64,000 nt of DNA from Sphingobacteriales bacterium (GTDB taxonomy: Bacteria; Bacteroidota; Bacteroidia; Chitinophagales; JADIYW01): contig CP064984.1 of the NCBI GenBank assembly GCA_016699615.1, forward strand, positions 2,824,001-2,888,000, given 5' to 3'. Each line of letters opens with the position of its first letter. Positions within the stretch are counted from its first letter, which is position 1. Positions 10,041-20,469 of this stretch are shown here, piece after piece. Under the pieces are notes generated by a model that saw only the letters and a list, made by a program, of their open reading frames with translations, ran no database searches and had not been told where the DNA came from. Both the position numbers and the translations under genes were made by a program.

Positions 10041-10873
10041 ATGAATTTCTTTAGCTTATTTGTATTTCATTGGCATACACAACCAGAAATTTTCATGATT
10101 ACTGATAATTTTGGAATAAGATGGTACAGTTTAATGTTCGGCTTAGCATTTTTTGTAGGCTATTCTATTCTATCATGGATGTTTAAAAAAGAACATAAAA
10201 ACGTAGAAAATGCAGATGAACTATTAATGTATATGTTTTTTGCTGTACTTATTGGCGCAAGACTAGGACATGTTATTTTTTATGATTGGGATTATTACAG
10301 TCAGAATTTGGCAGAAATTCCAATGATTTGGAAAGGTGGCTTAGCAAGTCATGGAGCAGCAATTGCTATTCCGATAGCATTATTTCTATACAAAGAAAAC
10401 ATCAAGATCAATCTTACTTATGGATAATTGATAGAGTAGCAATTCCATTATCACTTGGTGCAGCATTTGTACGTTTTGGAAATTTCTTTAACCACGAAAT
10501 AGTAGGAGAATACACCAATGGAAGTTGGGGCGTGTTCTTTCATAATCACATAGATGAACTTACTGGAATGTTAGATACAGGACCAAGAGTTCCAGTACAA
10601 TTATTTGAAGGTATATTGTATGTTATTCTATTTATAATTTTATTGACTTATTATATAAACAAAAATTATAAACCAAAAGAAGGAACTGTAATGGCAATAT
10701 TCTTGTTTGTTATGTTTATTGGTAGATTTTTTATAGAGTTCTGGAAAGATGGAGAAAAAATTATAAATCTTGGTGGAATAGAACTTAATAGAGGAAATGT
10801 TCTAAGTATTCCATTTATACTTTTAGGTTTTTTAATCTTCTTTTTAGCAAATAGAAGAAAAAACAAACTGTAA
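10041..10873 (+). CDS. lgt: Prolipoprotein diacylglyceryl transferase, frameshifted
   Basis: The first frame (10041-10427) gives ITDNFGIRWYSLMFGLAF, GARLGHVIFYDWDYY and GGLASHGAAIAIPI, the family's N-terminal membrane part with the essential HG segment. The second frame carries WIIDRVAIPLSLGAAFVRFGNFFNHEIVG, then DTGPRVPVQLFEGILY and FIGRFFIEFWK. The join lies around 10396-10420 and needs one base. Together they make a normal ~277-aa Lgt, an inner-membrane enzyme that transfers diacylglyceryl from phosphatidylglycerol to the lipobox cysteine. Lgt is usually essential in Gram-negative bacteria and this window encodes a candidate lipoprotein, so a sequence error is more likely than real loss. 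Confidence 0.88.
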
Positions 10874-10964
10874 TATAGAATTTGTCTGTTTTTTCCGTGA
10901 ATAATTAACTAAAAATAGGGATAAGAATTTTAATATTTATTAACTTAGTGAAATAATTTTTACT

Positions 10965-12813
10965 ATGTATAATAAACTATATCTATTACTTATCATAATT
11001 GCAAGTATTAGCAATTTATTCGCACAAGGCGAATATTCTCAACGTTCTGCTGCCGAAGAAAGTTTAGCACCATTTTATCATGGTGTCGCATCTGGTGATC
11101 CAACACCAAACGCAGTAATAATTTGGACAAGAGTTACAACTGATTTGCCAGGACAAATATCTGGAACTTGGAAAGTTGCGTTAGATACAAATATGACAAA
11201 TGTAGTACAGCAAGGAACTTTTAGCACAGATAGTTCAAGAGATTATACAGTAAAAATAGATGTATCAGAATTAGAACCAAATACATGGTACTTTTTATGA
11301 ATTTGAACATGATGATAAATTTTCATTGCGAGGCAGGACAAAAACAGCACCAGTTGGTGGCGTAGACCAAATGAGATTTGCATTTGTTTCTTGTTCAAAT
11401 TATCCAGCTGGATATTTTAATGCATATAATAGAATTTGGGAACGCAATGATGTTGATGCAGTATTACATCTTGGAGATTACATATACGAATATGGTGGTG
11501 CAGAATATGGTACAACAAGAAAAGACCAATTACCAGCAACAGAAATTAAGACATTAGAAGATTATAGATTAAGACATTCTACATATAAATTAGATCCAGC
11601 ACTTAGAACTTTACATCAAAATTTTCCATTTATTACAGTTTGGGACGACCATGAAACTGCAAATAATTCATACAAAGATGGTGCACAAAACCATACACCA
11701 AGCACAGAAGGAAATTGGTATGTAAGAAAAAGCAATGGACAAAGAGCATATGATGAGTGGTTGCCTATACGTCTGCCTGAAGCTGGAAATCCAAATAAAA
11801 TTTGGAGAAAATATAATTATGGCAATCTGGTAGATATTTTTATGTTAGACACACGATTATATGATAGAAGCTACGAAGAAATAGATAGAAATGATACTAC
11901 CAAAAAATTATTAGGTGATGAACAAATGGAATGGTTGAAAAATGGACTAATTAATTCAACTGCCAAATGGAAAGTACTTGGACAGCAAGTAATGATGGGC
12001 AACTTAGATCCATTGGGTATCGTAGTAAATAATGACCAATGGGATGGATATCCAACAGAAAGAAAAAAACTATACGATATTATTTTAGATAATAATGTAA
12101 AAAATGTAATTGTATTGACTGGCGATATCCATACAGCATGGGCAATGGATTTGCCATATAAAAAAGAAACATATAAAGCAAATACTGGAGCTGGTTCAGT
12201 TGGTGTAGAATTTGTAACGACAAGCATTACATCTTCAGCATCGCCTGTACCATTAGAACCTTTGTATCCTTTGGTTTCTGTTATTCTGCCACATATTAAA
12301 TATGTAGATTTATTTAAAAAAGGATATGGAATTTTAGACTTAAAGCAAAATCAAGCGCAAGGTGATTTCTATTCTGTGAACAGAATTGATAAATTAGATG
12401 CTGGACAAAGATATGAAAGAGGATACTATACCGTAGATAATACAAGATGGATAAAAAAAGCAACACAAGCTACAATAAAAACAATACCTAATATCTATCT
12501 TGCACCAACAACACCAAGAATTGAATCAACAACACCTATTAGAAATAATACATTGAATGCAACAATTTTAGGAATTTATCCAAATCCATTTGTACAAGAC
12601 GTATATGTACAATATAACATTTTCCAAACATCAGAAGTAAAAATTGAATTGATTGATATGTTAGGAAATATTATCTTTGCAAAGAATAAAGGATTACAAC
12701 CAAAAGGATTATATAACGAAACACTAAATATTGAAAATATTGCATCTGGTAATTATAGATTAATTATAAGAAGCGGAAATAATGTGATACAAAAAAGTGT
12801 TCAAAAATTTTAG
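10965..12813 (+). CDS. PhoD-like alkaline phosphatase with T9SS sorting domain, frameshifted
   Basis: A signal peptide (residues 1-20, ending NLFAQ) is followed by a PhoD N-terminal domain (YHGVASGDPTPNAVIIWTRV) and the metallophosphatase domain with FAFVSCSNYPAGYFNAY, VLHLGDYIYEYG, WDDHETANN and VLTGDIHTAW. The end is a T9SS type A sorting domain (IYPNPFVQDVYV through NVIQKSVQKF). The frame breaks at 11300. The reading TACTTTTTATGAA has five Ts, and four Ts would give YFYEFEHDD and restore the frame, so a single-T insertion error is the simplest cause. The product should be an exported or cell-surface phosphodiesterase/phosphatase of ~616 residues. Confidence 0.88.
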
Positions 12814-12816
12814 CAT

Positions 12817-13476
12817 ATGGCAAAAGTAAGTACAGTAAAGAAAAGCAGTGTAAAAAAAGTTACAAAACAAGCACCAAAAAAAATTGCATCAAAAGTAGTT
12901 AACAATAAAAAAGATGATGCAATAGCATCAAAACCTAAAAAATCAACTGAGTCAATAGATAAAAATATTTTCCCAATTGGAAAATTTACTTTTGATGAAA
13001 ATACAGCAAAGAAGAATATTAAACAATATATAAAAGATATTGAGGAATTACCTAAGCTATTGAAAGTAGCTTTAAAGAAAGTAGACAAGAAAAATAAAAA
13101 CACCTCATACCGAGATGGTGGCTGGACAATAGAACAAATAATTCATCATACAGCAGATAGCCACATGAATGCTTTTATTAGATTTAAACTAGCTTTGACA
13201 GAAACGGCACCAATAATTAAACCATATAGCCAAAACTTATTTGCAGAAACTACAGATATTTTTGCATCAGACTTAAAATCATCATATAGAATTTTAAAAG
13301 GATTACACAAAAGATGGTCAGTGCTTTTGCAAAATATGAGCGATAGCGATTTTAAGAATTACTACGTTCATCCTGAGTATAAAGTTGAATTTTCGTTGTT
13401 GCATGCATTGGCATTGTATGCATGGCATGGCAAACACCATGTTGCTCAAATAGAAGTTGCTATCAATCAAAAATAA
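12817..13476 (+). CDS. DinB-superfamily protein, YfiT/BstA-like, with a lysine-rich N-terminus
   Basis: After ~50 lysine/serine-rich residues comes a YfiT-type DinB four-helix domain that begins IFPIGKFTFDE. Its probable metal-binding histidines are in QIIHHTADSHMNAF and the C-terminal AWHGKHHVAQIE. Relatives are putative metal-dependent hydrolases or bacillithiol S-transferases. Which thiol would be used here is unknown. The basic N-terminal tail is not part of the family and is encoded in unusually A-rich sequence. The start is the first ATG, 3 nt after the phosphatase stop. Confidence 0.8.
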   Translation: MAKVSTVKKSSVKKVTKQAPKKIASKVVNNKKDDAIASKPKKSTESIDKNIFPIGKFTFDENTAKKNIKQYIKDIEELPKLLKVALKKVDKKNKNTSYRDGGWTIEQIIHHTADSHMNAFIRFKLALTETAPIIKPYSQNLFAETTDIFASDLKSSYRILKGLHKRWSVLLQNMSDSDFKNYYVHPEYKVEFSLLHALALYAWHGKHHVAQIEVAINQK

Positions 13477-13525
13477 GATTTAAAGCATTCATACTTAATT
13501 AATTTTAATTAAACATAAATTTCAG

Positions 13526-13533
13526 TATTTTTG
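13526..13533 (+). promoter_or_regulatory. Probable -7 element of the yidC promoter
   Basis: TATTTTTG matches TAnnTTTG, 20 nt before the yidC ATG. No convincing -33 TTG is visible. Confidence 0.35.
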
Positions 13534-13553
13534 TCCCTTATTGAAATTCAAAG

Positions 13554-15416
13554 ATGGACAAAAATACAGTTACAGGCATTGTTTTAATTATTTTGATTTG
13601 GTTGGTAATGAGCATATACAATACCAATCAACAGAAAAAGTTTGAGGAACAAAAGAAAAAAACACAACAAACACAAATAGTAAAAGATAGCACTTCAACT
13701 AAGGATAGTGTAAATATATCAAACACAAATATTGTAGATACTTCAGCAAATAATACACAAATTGCTGCTGATTTTGGCGTGTTTTCAAACTCAGCTTCTG
13801 GCACACAGGAAAATATAGTTATAGAAAATAAAGATTGTATTTTTACCTTTTCTAGTAAAGGCGCAGTTCTTACAAAAGTTGAGCTAAAAAATTACAAAAC
13901 ATATTTCCAAAAACCTTTAATTCTTTTTAGCCAAAATCCAGAAGATTTTAATTTCTCTTTATTGATTAATTCTGCAAAAAAATCAATAGAAACATCAGAA
14001 TTATATTTTACAAGCAATCAGAAATCAACAAAAATTGCAAATAATCAGGCATTAGAATTAGTATTTAATGCAGACAATAAGTATCAACACATTTACAAAA
14101 TTCCATCAGAAGGTTATATTCTTGATTTTACAGCAAAAGCAAATGGTTTAGAAAAAGAAATTCCACAAAATGCGGAAGTAATAAGTTTAAAATGGAATCA
14201 AGTATTGCATTCGCAAGAAAGAAACCTAAAGGAAGAAAGAATAATGAGTGGTGTCTATTACAGTGATAATGAAAAAAATGTAGATGACATCGGACTTACC
14301 AAAGACAAAGACCAAAGTATTGAAACACCAATTCAGTGGATATCATTTTCTCAAAAATTCTTCAATACAGCAATAATAACTGAAAGTCAAAATATCTTGG
14401 CAAATGCGCAAGTAAAAACAACAACAGGAAATGATACAACAAATATTATAAAATATCTGAATGCCAACCTTAAATTTCCTTTTGGAAAAAATAACAATTA
14501 CGAACTAAAAACAAAAATTTACGTAGGACCAAACAGCTTTAAAGAATTAAAACAATTTAAAAATGGAATGCAAAAAATCATTCCAATTGGTGGAAGTGTA
14601 TTAGGATGGATAAATAAATTCTTAGTTATTCCAATTTTTAATTTCTTGCACAATTTTATTCCAAACTACGGCATTATAATTTTGATTTTAGCAATAATAA
14701 TTAAATTAATAACCTTACCATTTACCTATAAATCACAATTATCTATGGTAAAAATGCGTGTATTAAAGCCAGAATTAGATGAGTTAAGAGAAAAATATGG
14801 CAAAGACCAAGCGACTTTTGGCGCAAAACAAATGGAATTATATCAACAAACAGGCGTAAGTCCATTTGGTGGTTGTCTACCAATGTTGTTGCAATGGCCA
14901 TTCCTAATTGCTATGTATCGCTTTTTTCCATCAGCACTAGAATTAAGACAAGAAAAATTCCTATGGGCAAATGACTTATCTACATATGATGCATTTATAA
15001 AATTACCTTTTAATATTCCAATGCTTGGAGATCATCTTAGTTTGTTCGCAATTTTAGGTGTTGTTACCTCATTTGCCATGACATTATATACTATGAAAAA
15101 CCAACCACAACAACAAGGTGGAGGTGAATTTGCAGAAGCAATGCAAAAACAAATGAAAATCATGCAATACATATTTCCATTCATGATATTGTTTTTCTTC
15201 AATAGTTCATCATCAGCATTGAGTTATTATTTCTTCTTATTCAACTCATTATCATTACTACAACAATGGTTAATGACTAGATTTCTAATAGATGAAACAG
15301 CTATCAGAACCCAGATAGAATACAATAAAAAGAATCCAAAGAAAAAATCAAATTTCCAACAAAGAATGGAAGAAATGATGAAACAACAACAACAGATAAA
15401 AAATCAAAAAAAATAA
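13554..15416 (+). CDS. yidC: Membrane protein insertase YidC
   Basis: The 620-aa protein has an N-terminal membrane anchor (about residues 5-22), a long periplasmic domain and the conserved C-terminal insertase core. The core shows PNYGIIILILAIIIKLITLPFTYKSQLSM, LKPELDELREKYGKDQ, GVSPFGGCLPMLLQWPFLIAMYRFFP and FPFMILFFFNSSSSALSYYFF. The two-part layout and length are those of Gram-negative YidC. It inserts and folds inner-membrane proteins with or without Sec. The C-terminal tail is basic and Gln-rich, as is usual for ribosome contact. The next gene begins 20 nt after the stop. Confidence 0.95.
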   Translation: MDKNTVTGIVLIILIWLVMSIYNTNQQKKFEEQKKKTQQTQIVKDSTSTKDSVNISNTNIVDTSANNTQIAADFGVFSNSASGTQENIVIENKDCIFTFSSKGAVLTKVELKNYKTYFQKPLILFSQNPEDFNFSLLINSAKKSIETSELYFTSNQKSTKIANNQALELVFNADNKYQHIYKIPSEGYILDFTAKANGLEKEIPQNAEVISLKWNQVLHSQERNLKEERIMSGVYYSDNEKNVDDIGLTKDKDQSIETPIQWISFSQKFFNTAIITESQNILANAQVKTTTGNDTTNIIKYLNANLKFPFGKNNNYELKTKIYVGPNSFKELKQFKNGMQKIIPIGGSVLGWINKFLVIPIFNFLHNFIPNYGIIILILAIIIKLITLPFTYKSQLSMVKMRVLKPELDELREKYGKDQATFGAKQMELYQQTGVSPFGGCLPMLLQWPFLIAMYRFFPSALELRQEKFLWANDLSTYDAFIKLPFNIPMLGDHLSLFAILGVVTSFAMTLYTMKNQPQQQGGGEFAEAMQKQMKIMQYIFPFMILFFFNSSSSALSYYFFLFNSLSLLQQWLMTRFLIDETAIRTQIEYNKKNPKKKSNFQQRMEEMMKQQQQIKNQKK

Positions 15417-15436
15417 TTAATTTTAACAAATAATAT

Positions 15437-18400
15437 ATGAAACAAATACTTCTACTCTTATTAATCGTATTCTCTTCTATTATTTTTGCTGAGAATAACC
15501 AAAAGAATAACATTTCAGCTGGTAAATGTGGAACAATAGCACCAAGTAAAGAATGGGAAAATGTATTTCAAAAACAACTCCAAAAGTTTAAAACTAACAA
15601 TCAAAATGCAAGAACAGAAAACAGTATTGTTATTCCTGTTATTGTACATGTTGTATATAATTTATATTCAGATTTGAGTCAAAATATTCCTAAAGCTCAA
15701 ATAGACTCACAGTTTGCAATTTTAAATAGAAATTTTTCTGGACAAAGTAGTTATATTAATAATGTTCCAAGTGTGTTTAGTGGTTTTGTTGCTAACACTG
15801 GAATTACTTTTTGTCCTGCAAAAATAGCTCCAGATGGACAAGTACTATCAGAACCTGGAATAGAAAGAATAAATAGAACTAGTATAGGTGCATCAACACC
15901 TAGTGGAAGTGGTTGGTTAAACACATATATTGACGAACTAATAAAACCTAGAACTATTTGGGATCCATCAATATATTTGAATATATGGATAGTTCCTAGA
16001 GCAAGAAGCTCTAATGGTTCATTATTAGGTTATGCTACATTCCCAACTATGACAGGATTAGATGGTATACTTGATGAAAATGAAAAAGTTATAAATACTG
16101 ATGGTATAGTATGTGTCTCATATGCATTTGGTAAAAGTATAAATAATGATCCAGACTATAATGATGGTGGCACAGCAACACACGAAATTGGACATTGGCT
16201 AGGATTAAGACATATTTGGGGAGATGATGAATGCGGAGATGATTTCTGTAATGATACACCAACTCATCAGGAAGAAAATTATGGATGTCCGACTTTTCCC
16301 AAAATGAATACATGTGGTGGAGCACCTTATGGAGAAATGTTTATGAACTATATGGATTATGTAAATGACAATTGTTCAAATATGTTTACAGAGAATCAAA
16401 AAGAAAGAATGCAAACTACCATGCAAAATGGATATCTTCGTTCTTCATTACTTAATTCTCCAGTATGTGATACAATCTTACCATTACCTTTAGCTAACTT
16501 CCTTGATACTCAAATTACACAAACTAGATGTGCAAGCTCAGCAGTATTTAATTTTGCTGATAAATCATTTTGGTCATACAACGCAACTTCATGGTCGTGG
16601 ACATTTCAAGATGGAACTCCAGCAACATCCAGTCAAAAAGATCCAAAAAACATTACATTTAATTCTCCGGGTTCAAAAAATGTAACACTTACAGTTGTAA
16701 CACCAAAGGGTACTTCAACAACTACGAGACAAATAAATGTAGTTTTTTCTAACATCGTTAATTTACCAATACTAGAAAATTTTGAAGGAAATGTATTTCC
16801 TCCATCTGGATGGAATTTCTTCAAACGTACAACGAATGTATATCATAATTGGGAAATTAGAGAAGGGTATAGCGCATACGGAATTGGAAATAAAAGCATG
16901 ATATATAACAATACAGAGTTTAATGGTAACAAAAGAAAAGACGATATTATGTCTCCAAGGTTTAGTACAGTTGGGCAAACAAATTTAAAAATTAATTTTG
17001 ATGTTGCATATACACCGTTTTATGGTGATGCAGGTAGTGGCACAATTGAAACTATAAATGATACTTTAGAAGTTTTGTTAACAGATAATTGCGGATCTAC
17101 ATTTACTTCAGTATATAAAAAAGGTGGAAGTGATTTAGCAACTTTTTTACCAGGGATGGGCGATGAATTTTATCCTACTACAAATCAATGGAGAAAAGAT
17201 AGCATAATAATACCTGCGAGTTTCTTAAATAAAGCAGAAGTTCAGGTAGTTTTTAGAAATTATGGACTTTGGGGACATACCATATATTTAGATAATATCA
17301 ATGTAACAGGTCCTATTCAAAATCCAATTCCTAATTTTACATTAAGTAAATCATCAATTTGTGTTGGAGAAAATGTATTATTGACAAACACTACTTCAGG
17401 TGCTGTTGATTCTGTTAGATGGAAAATTACAGGTGGAACACCAAATTCATCAGCATCTACAACTACAGTAAATCCAAGCTTTAATAGTGCAGGCACTTAT
17501 AATATTACCTTATTTATATTTAAAGATACTTATAAAGATTCTATTACTAAATCAATCACGGTTACTAACAAACCAACACCAACAATTAATCCAAGTAGCA
17601 CTTCTGTTTGTCCTGGTACTTCAGTTACATTAACAGCAAGTGGTGCATCAACTTATGTTTGGAATAATGGTTCCACTACAAACCCATTAATAACTACAAT
17701 AAATAATAACTCAGTTTTCAAAGTTGTAGGTACTACTAATGGTTGCTCATCAGATTCTGTTTCAATTACAATAAATGCAAAAACAAAACCAACTGTTTCA
17801 GTAAATAGTTCTAATATTCAAATTTGCCCAGGAGAAAGTGCAACATTTAATGCAAGTGGAGCAACAACTTATGCTTGGAGCAATGGTCAAACAGGAAATT
17901 CAATTACAGTTTCTCCAACAAATAATACTACCTACAAAGTTGCAGGTACAACAGATGGTTGTACATCTGATAGTGTTCAAGTAAGTGTAACTATAAAAGC
18001 AAAACCTACAGTGAATGTAACTCCACAAAATACTACTATATGTGCAGGACAATCTGCAACACTTACTGCATCTGGTGCAGCAACTTATGGTTGGAGTAAT
18101 GGTCAATCTGGAACATCTATTTCAGTTTCGCCAACAGCAACTACAATTTATAAAGTTGCAGGTACAGCAAGTAATGGTTGTAAATCAGATTCTGTTAGTG
18201 CAACTGTAACAATCACAACAACAAATCCTACAGTTACTATTACTAAAAATCCAAATATAAGTACAATTTGCGAAGGCGATAGCATCACTTTAACTGCATC
18301 AGGTGCTAATAATTATACATGGAATACTACACAAACAACTGCATCTATTAAAGTGGCACCATCTACACAAACTACATATTCTGTTAATGGTTCATTGACT

Positions 18401-18964
18401 GGTTGTCCAACACTTTCTGGTAATGCAAATACTACAATAAACGTGAATGCAAAACCATCAGTTGGAACAATTTCAAGAGATGCATCAATAAATTGGGATA
18501 CCATCTTTATTAGTCCAGCAAATGGAACAAACTACTTATGGTTTTTAAACAATGCTGTTACACCAATTGCAAACACAACTGTACCATATTATTCTACGAC
18601 ATCAAGTGGTAATGGAAATTATACAGTTCAAGTTGTAGATGCTAATGGTTGTAAATCTGACAAGTCTGCATCATTTAATGTAGTGGTTACTTCTATTAGA
18701 AATAATGCAGCATCAATAGGTTTGAAAATTTATCCTAATCCAAATTATGGTGTATTTACAATTGAATTGAATGCTCAAAAATATTCAACATATGAATTAA
18801 GTGTAACTAGTGTTTCAGGAAGAAATATATATAATGAAACTTTTGATGCTTATAGTGGATTGAATAATAAGAAAATTCAATTACAAAATATTGATAGTGG
18901 AATTTATTTCTTAAGCTTGAAAAATGAAGATGGTATATCTACTTTCCAACTATTAATTAAATAA
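15437..18964 (+). CDS. Secreted M43 (pappalysin-type) metalloprotease with PKD/Ig-like repeats and T9SS tail
   Basis: This 1175-aa protein has a signal peptide (ends IIFAEN). Its metzincin catalytic domain carries HEIGHWLGLRH starting at about residue 249 and a downstream Met-turn region (FMNYMDYVNDNC). The GGTATHEIGHWLGL and CNDTP context is typical of M43 enzymes, which are zinc endopeptidases. Next come a PKD-like domain (WSWTFQDGTPATSSQKDP), a jelly-roll-like segment at about 445-630, a second PKD-like domain, four to five Ig-like repeats of ~85 residues (each with the pattern ICxGxSxTLTASGAxxYxWSNG) and a T9SS type A sorting domain (LKIYPNPNYGVFTIEL to the end). It should be exported through T9SS. 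It is followed by a terminator at 18988. Confidence 0.9.
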   Translation: MKQILLLLLIVFSSIIFAENNQKNNISAGKCGTIAPSKEWENVFQKQLQKFKTNNQNARTENSIVIPVIVHVVYNLYSDLSQNIPKAQIDSQFAILNRNFSGQSSYINNVPSVFSGFVANTGITFCPAKIAPDGQVLSEPGIERINRTSIGASTPSGSGWLNTYIDELIKPRTIWDPSIYLNIWIVPRARSSNGSLLGYATFPTMTGLDGILDENEKVINTDGIVCVSYAFGKSINNDPDYNDGGTATHEIGHWLGLRHIWGDDECGDDFCNDTPTHQEENYGCPTFPKMNTCGGAPYGEMFMNYMDYVNDNCSNMFTENQKERMQTTMQNGYLRSSLLNSPVCDTILPLPLANFLDTQITQTRCASSAVFNFADKSFWSYNATSWSWTFQDGTPATSSQKDPKNITFNSPGSKNVTLTVVTPKGTSTTTRQINVVFSNIVNLPILENFEGNVFPPSGWNFFKRTTNVYHNWEIREGYSAYGIGNKSMIYNNTEFNGNKRKDDIMSPRFSTVGQTNLKINFDVAYTPFYGDAGSGTIETINDTLEVLLTDNCGSTFTSVYKKGGSDLATFLPGMGDEFYPTTNQWRKDSIIIPASFLNKAEVQVVFRNYGLWGHTIYLDNINVTGPIQNPIPNFTLSKSSICVGENVLLTNTTSGAVDSVRWKITGGTPNSSASTTTVNPSFNSAGTYNITLFIFKDTYKDSITKSITVTNKPTPTINPSSTSVCPGTSVTLTASGASTYVWNNGSTTNPLITTINNNSVFKVVGTTNGCSSDSVSITINAKTKPTVSVNSSNIQICPGESATFNASGATTYAWSNGQTGNSITVSPTNNTTYKVAGTTDGCTSDSVQVSVTIKAKPTVNVTPQNTTICAGQSATLTASGAATYGWSNGQSGTSISVSPTATTIYKVAGTASNGCKSDSVSATVTITTTNPTVTITKNPNISTICEGDSITLTASGANNYTWNTTQTTASIKVAPSTQTTYSVNGSLTGCPTLSGNANTTINVNAKPSVGTISRDASINWDTIFISPANGTNYLWFLNNAVTPIANTTVPYYSTTSSGNGNYTVQVVDANGCKSDKSASFNVVVTSIRNNAASIGLKIYPNPNYGVFTIELNAQKYSTYELSVTSVSGRNIYNETFDAYSGLNNKKIQLQNIDSGIYFLSLKNEDGISTFQLLIK

Positions 18965-18987
18965 ATTCTAAAATAGTACTAAATGAA

Positions 18988-19015
18988 AGGCTACCTTTTA
19001 GGTAGCCTTTTTTGT
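18988..19015 (+). terminator. Rho-independent terminator after the M43 protease gene
   Basis: Hairpin AGGCTACC, a TTTTA loop, GGTAGCCT, then a run of Ts. Near-identical hairpins recur at 20178 and 22551 after the two downstream cassettes. Confidence 0.8.
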
Positions 19016-19077
19016 ATCCTTTAGATAATAAATTATTTTTTGTTAATATTTTTTATTTAGATAAATATTAATTATAG

Positions 19078-19085
19078 TATCTTTG
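19078..19085 (+). promoter_or_regulatory. -7 promoter element, leader copy A
   Basis: TATCTTTG matches the Bacteroidota TAnnTTTG -7 box. It implies a 5' leader of about 210 nt before the ATG at 19303. No clear -33 TTG is visible at the usual distance. Confidence 0.45.
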
Positions 19086-19131
19086 TGTTAAAGATATAAG
19101 ATGCAATTTGTAATATCAAATATTAGAACTA

Positions 19132-19177
19132 CAGTCAGCAGTCAGCAGTCAGCAGTCAGCAGTCAGCAGTCAGCAGT
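19132..19177. repeat. Heptanucleotide tandem repeat (CAGTCAG)6 plus CAGT
   Basis: Six perfect copies of CAGTCAG plus a partial one. The array is enclosed by an inverted repeat, ATATAAGAT at 19094-19102 and ATCTTATAT at 19181-19189. The homologous array at 20320 has three copies, so copy number varies within this genome. Confidence 0.95.
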
Positions 19178-19302
19178 AATATCTTATATACCATTACGAT
19201 TATTTTTTTATTTAAAATTTGTAGAGCCGCCTTAGTGTTAAGGAAATACTTGTAGACTACTAACAAAAATCAAATTTTAATATAAAAAATAAAAAAAACA
19301 AA

Positions 19303-19497
19303 ATGAAAAAAGTTCAAATTGGTGTAAACTTAAATATTGGAACAAATGATGATGAAGTTGGTTTTAATACATATAATAGAACTATGTTTTTTAATACAAA
19401 TAGACCAAATACAAATTTAGGAAATGGCGTAGAGCAAACATGGCCAATATATCACATGAATGGGGTATATTTCACAATGCCAATCATAATAAATTAA
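19303..19497 (+). CDS. Short ORF (64 aa) in leader-repeat cassette A, unknown
   Basis: The first five residues (MKKVQ) and the whole upstream leader match those of the lipoprotein-like gene at 20470. After that the sequence is unrelated and rich in Asn, Thr and Gly, without a signal peptide or membrane segment. It may be a remnant of a longer cassette gene whose middle was deleted, or a genuine short product. It ends 10 nt before a beta-barrel-like gene, mirroring the two-gene layout of the second cassette. No function can be assigned. Confidence 0.4.
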   Translation: MKKVQIGVNLNIGTNDDEVGFNTYNRTMFFNTNRPNTNLGNGVEQTWPIYHMNGVYFTMPIIIN

Positions 19498-19507
19498 TAT
19501 AACTTAT

Positions 19508-20167
19508 ATGAAAAAAAATATTTTATTTATATTTGTAATTGTTTTAGCAAATATAGCATATGGAAACGACACATTATCTTCAAGCAAAAAAAACATATTA
19601 GGAGCTAATTTTTATTATAATAATCACAATCAATATTTCAAAACTGGCGTTATGCTTGATGTTACTTATGAACATGTTTTTAATCGTTGGATTGGTTTGC
19701 AAACTTCTTTGGGTTTTAATAGAGCTAAAGTTAAATTAAATGATTGGAAGAAAGATGTACAAGACCAGAATTATGATTATAAATATCCAAGCCTTACCTC
19801 TGGTATTTTATTTAATATAGTTGGAAATTTCTATGCAATAAATAATGTAAAACATAAATTAAAATTTGGATTCGGTCTTGAATATAGAAATATTACTGAT
19901 GCTATTACTATTGGAGTATTCGATCCTCTTCCTCAAATCAACGATGAAACATTATATCCCAGTACTAGTTTTGAGCAATATAATGACTTAGGGATTTCAG
20001 GAAATATGAGTTATCAATTTATATTAAAAAAGGGAATTGGAATTAATACAACTTTTGGATATAATCACTATTTTACAGATATAAGTAAAAGAGCCAAAGA
20101 AGGAGATAGAGTTGGAGGTAGTAGTTTTATAAAATTAGGCATAGGCATAATATATTGTTTTTATTAG
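19508..20167 (+). CDS. Predicted outer-membrane beta-barrel protein, cassette A
   Basis: This 219-aa protein has a signal peptide (residues 1-19, ending ANIAYG) and then alternating hydrophobic/polar strands typical of small outer-membrane barrels: GVMLDVTYEHVF, WIGLQTSLGFNRA, LKFGFGLEYRNI, GISGNMSYQFIL and GIGINTTFGYNHYF. It ends with an aromatic residue (GIIYCFY), as barrel proteins commonly do. It is the second gene of cassette A, preceded by a 64-aa ORF and followed by a terminator at 20178. The gene at 21747 occupies the same place in cassette B and is also barrel-like. The function is unknown. Confidence 0.65.
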   Translation: MKKNILFIFVIVLANIAYGNDTLSSSKKNILGANFYYNNHNQYFKTGVMLDVTYEHVFNRWIGLQTSLGFNRAKVKLNDWKKDVQDQNYDYKYPSLTSGILFNIVGNFYAINNVKHKLKFGFGLEYRNITDAITIGVFDPLPQINDETLYPSTSFEQYNDLGISGNMSYQFILKKGIGINTTFGYNHYFTDISKRAKEGDRVGGSSFIKLGIGIIYCFY

Positions 20168-20177
20168 CTAATCTTAA

Positions 20178-20203
20178 GGCTACCTTTTAGTTAGCCTTTT
20201 TTT
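20178..20203 (+). terminator. Rho-independent terminator after cassette A
   Basis: GGCTA(CC)TTTTA(GT)TAGCC hairpin with one mismatch, followed by seven Ts. It is part of leader repeat copy B. Confidence 0.7.
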
Positions 20204-20265
20204 GTATCCTTTAGATAATAAATTATTTTTGTGAATATTTTTATTTATATACATCTTAATTATAG

Positions 20266-20273
20266 TATCTTTG
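20266..20273 (+). promoter_or_regulatory. -7 promoter element, leader copy B
   Basis: TATCTTTG at the same relative position as in copy A, about 200 nt before the ATG at 20470. Confidence 0.45.
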
Positions 20274-20319
20274 TGTTAAAACTATAAGATGCAATTTGTA
20301 ATATCAAATATTAGAACTA

Positions 20320-20344
20320 CAGTCAGCAGTCAGCAGTCAGCAGT
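20320..20344. repeat. Heptanucleotide tandem repeat (CAGTCAG)3 plus CAGT
   Basis: Three copies of the same heptamer as at 19132. Flanking inverted repeat TATAAGAT (20283-20290) and ATCTTATA (20348-20355) is retained. Confidence 0.95.
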
Positions 20345-20469
20345 AATATCTTATATACCATTACGATTATTTTTTTATTTAAAATTTGTAGAGCCGCCTT
20401 AGTGTTAAGGAAATACTTGTAGACTACTAACAAAAATCAAATTTTAATATAAAAAAATAAAAAAATAAA

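Larger units (their letters stand above)
18985..19320 (+). repeat. Leader repeat, copy A (terminator, -7 box, heptamer array, 5'-leader, first codons)
   Basis: About 330 bp that recur with high similarity at 20170-20490. Shared parts in order are the GGCTACC hairpin, TATCCTTTAGATAATAAATT, a TATCTTTG -7 box, GATGCAATTTGTAATATC, the CAGTCAG array, an ATCTTATATACC segment, a CCTTA/TAAGG hairpin, CTTGTAGACTACTAAC and an identical start ATGAAAAAAGTTCAAA of the following ORF. Conservation of non-coding sequence together with the first five codons suggests a duplicated expression unit rather than chance. Confidence 0.85.
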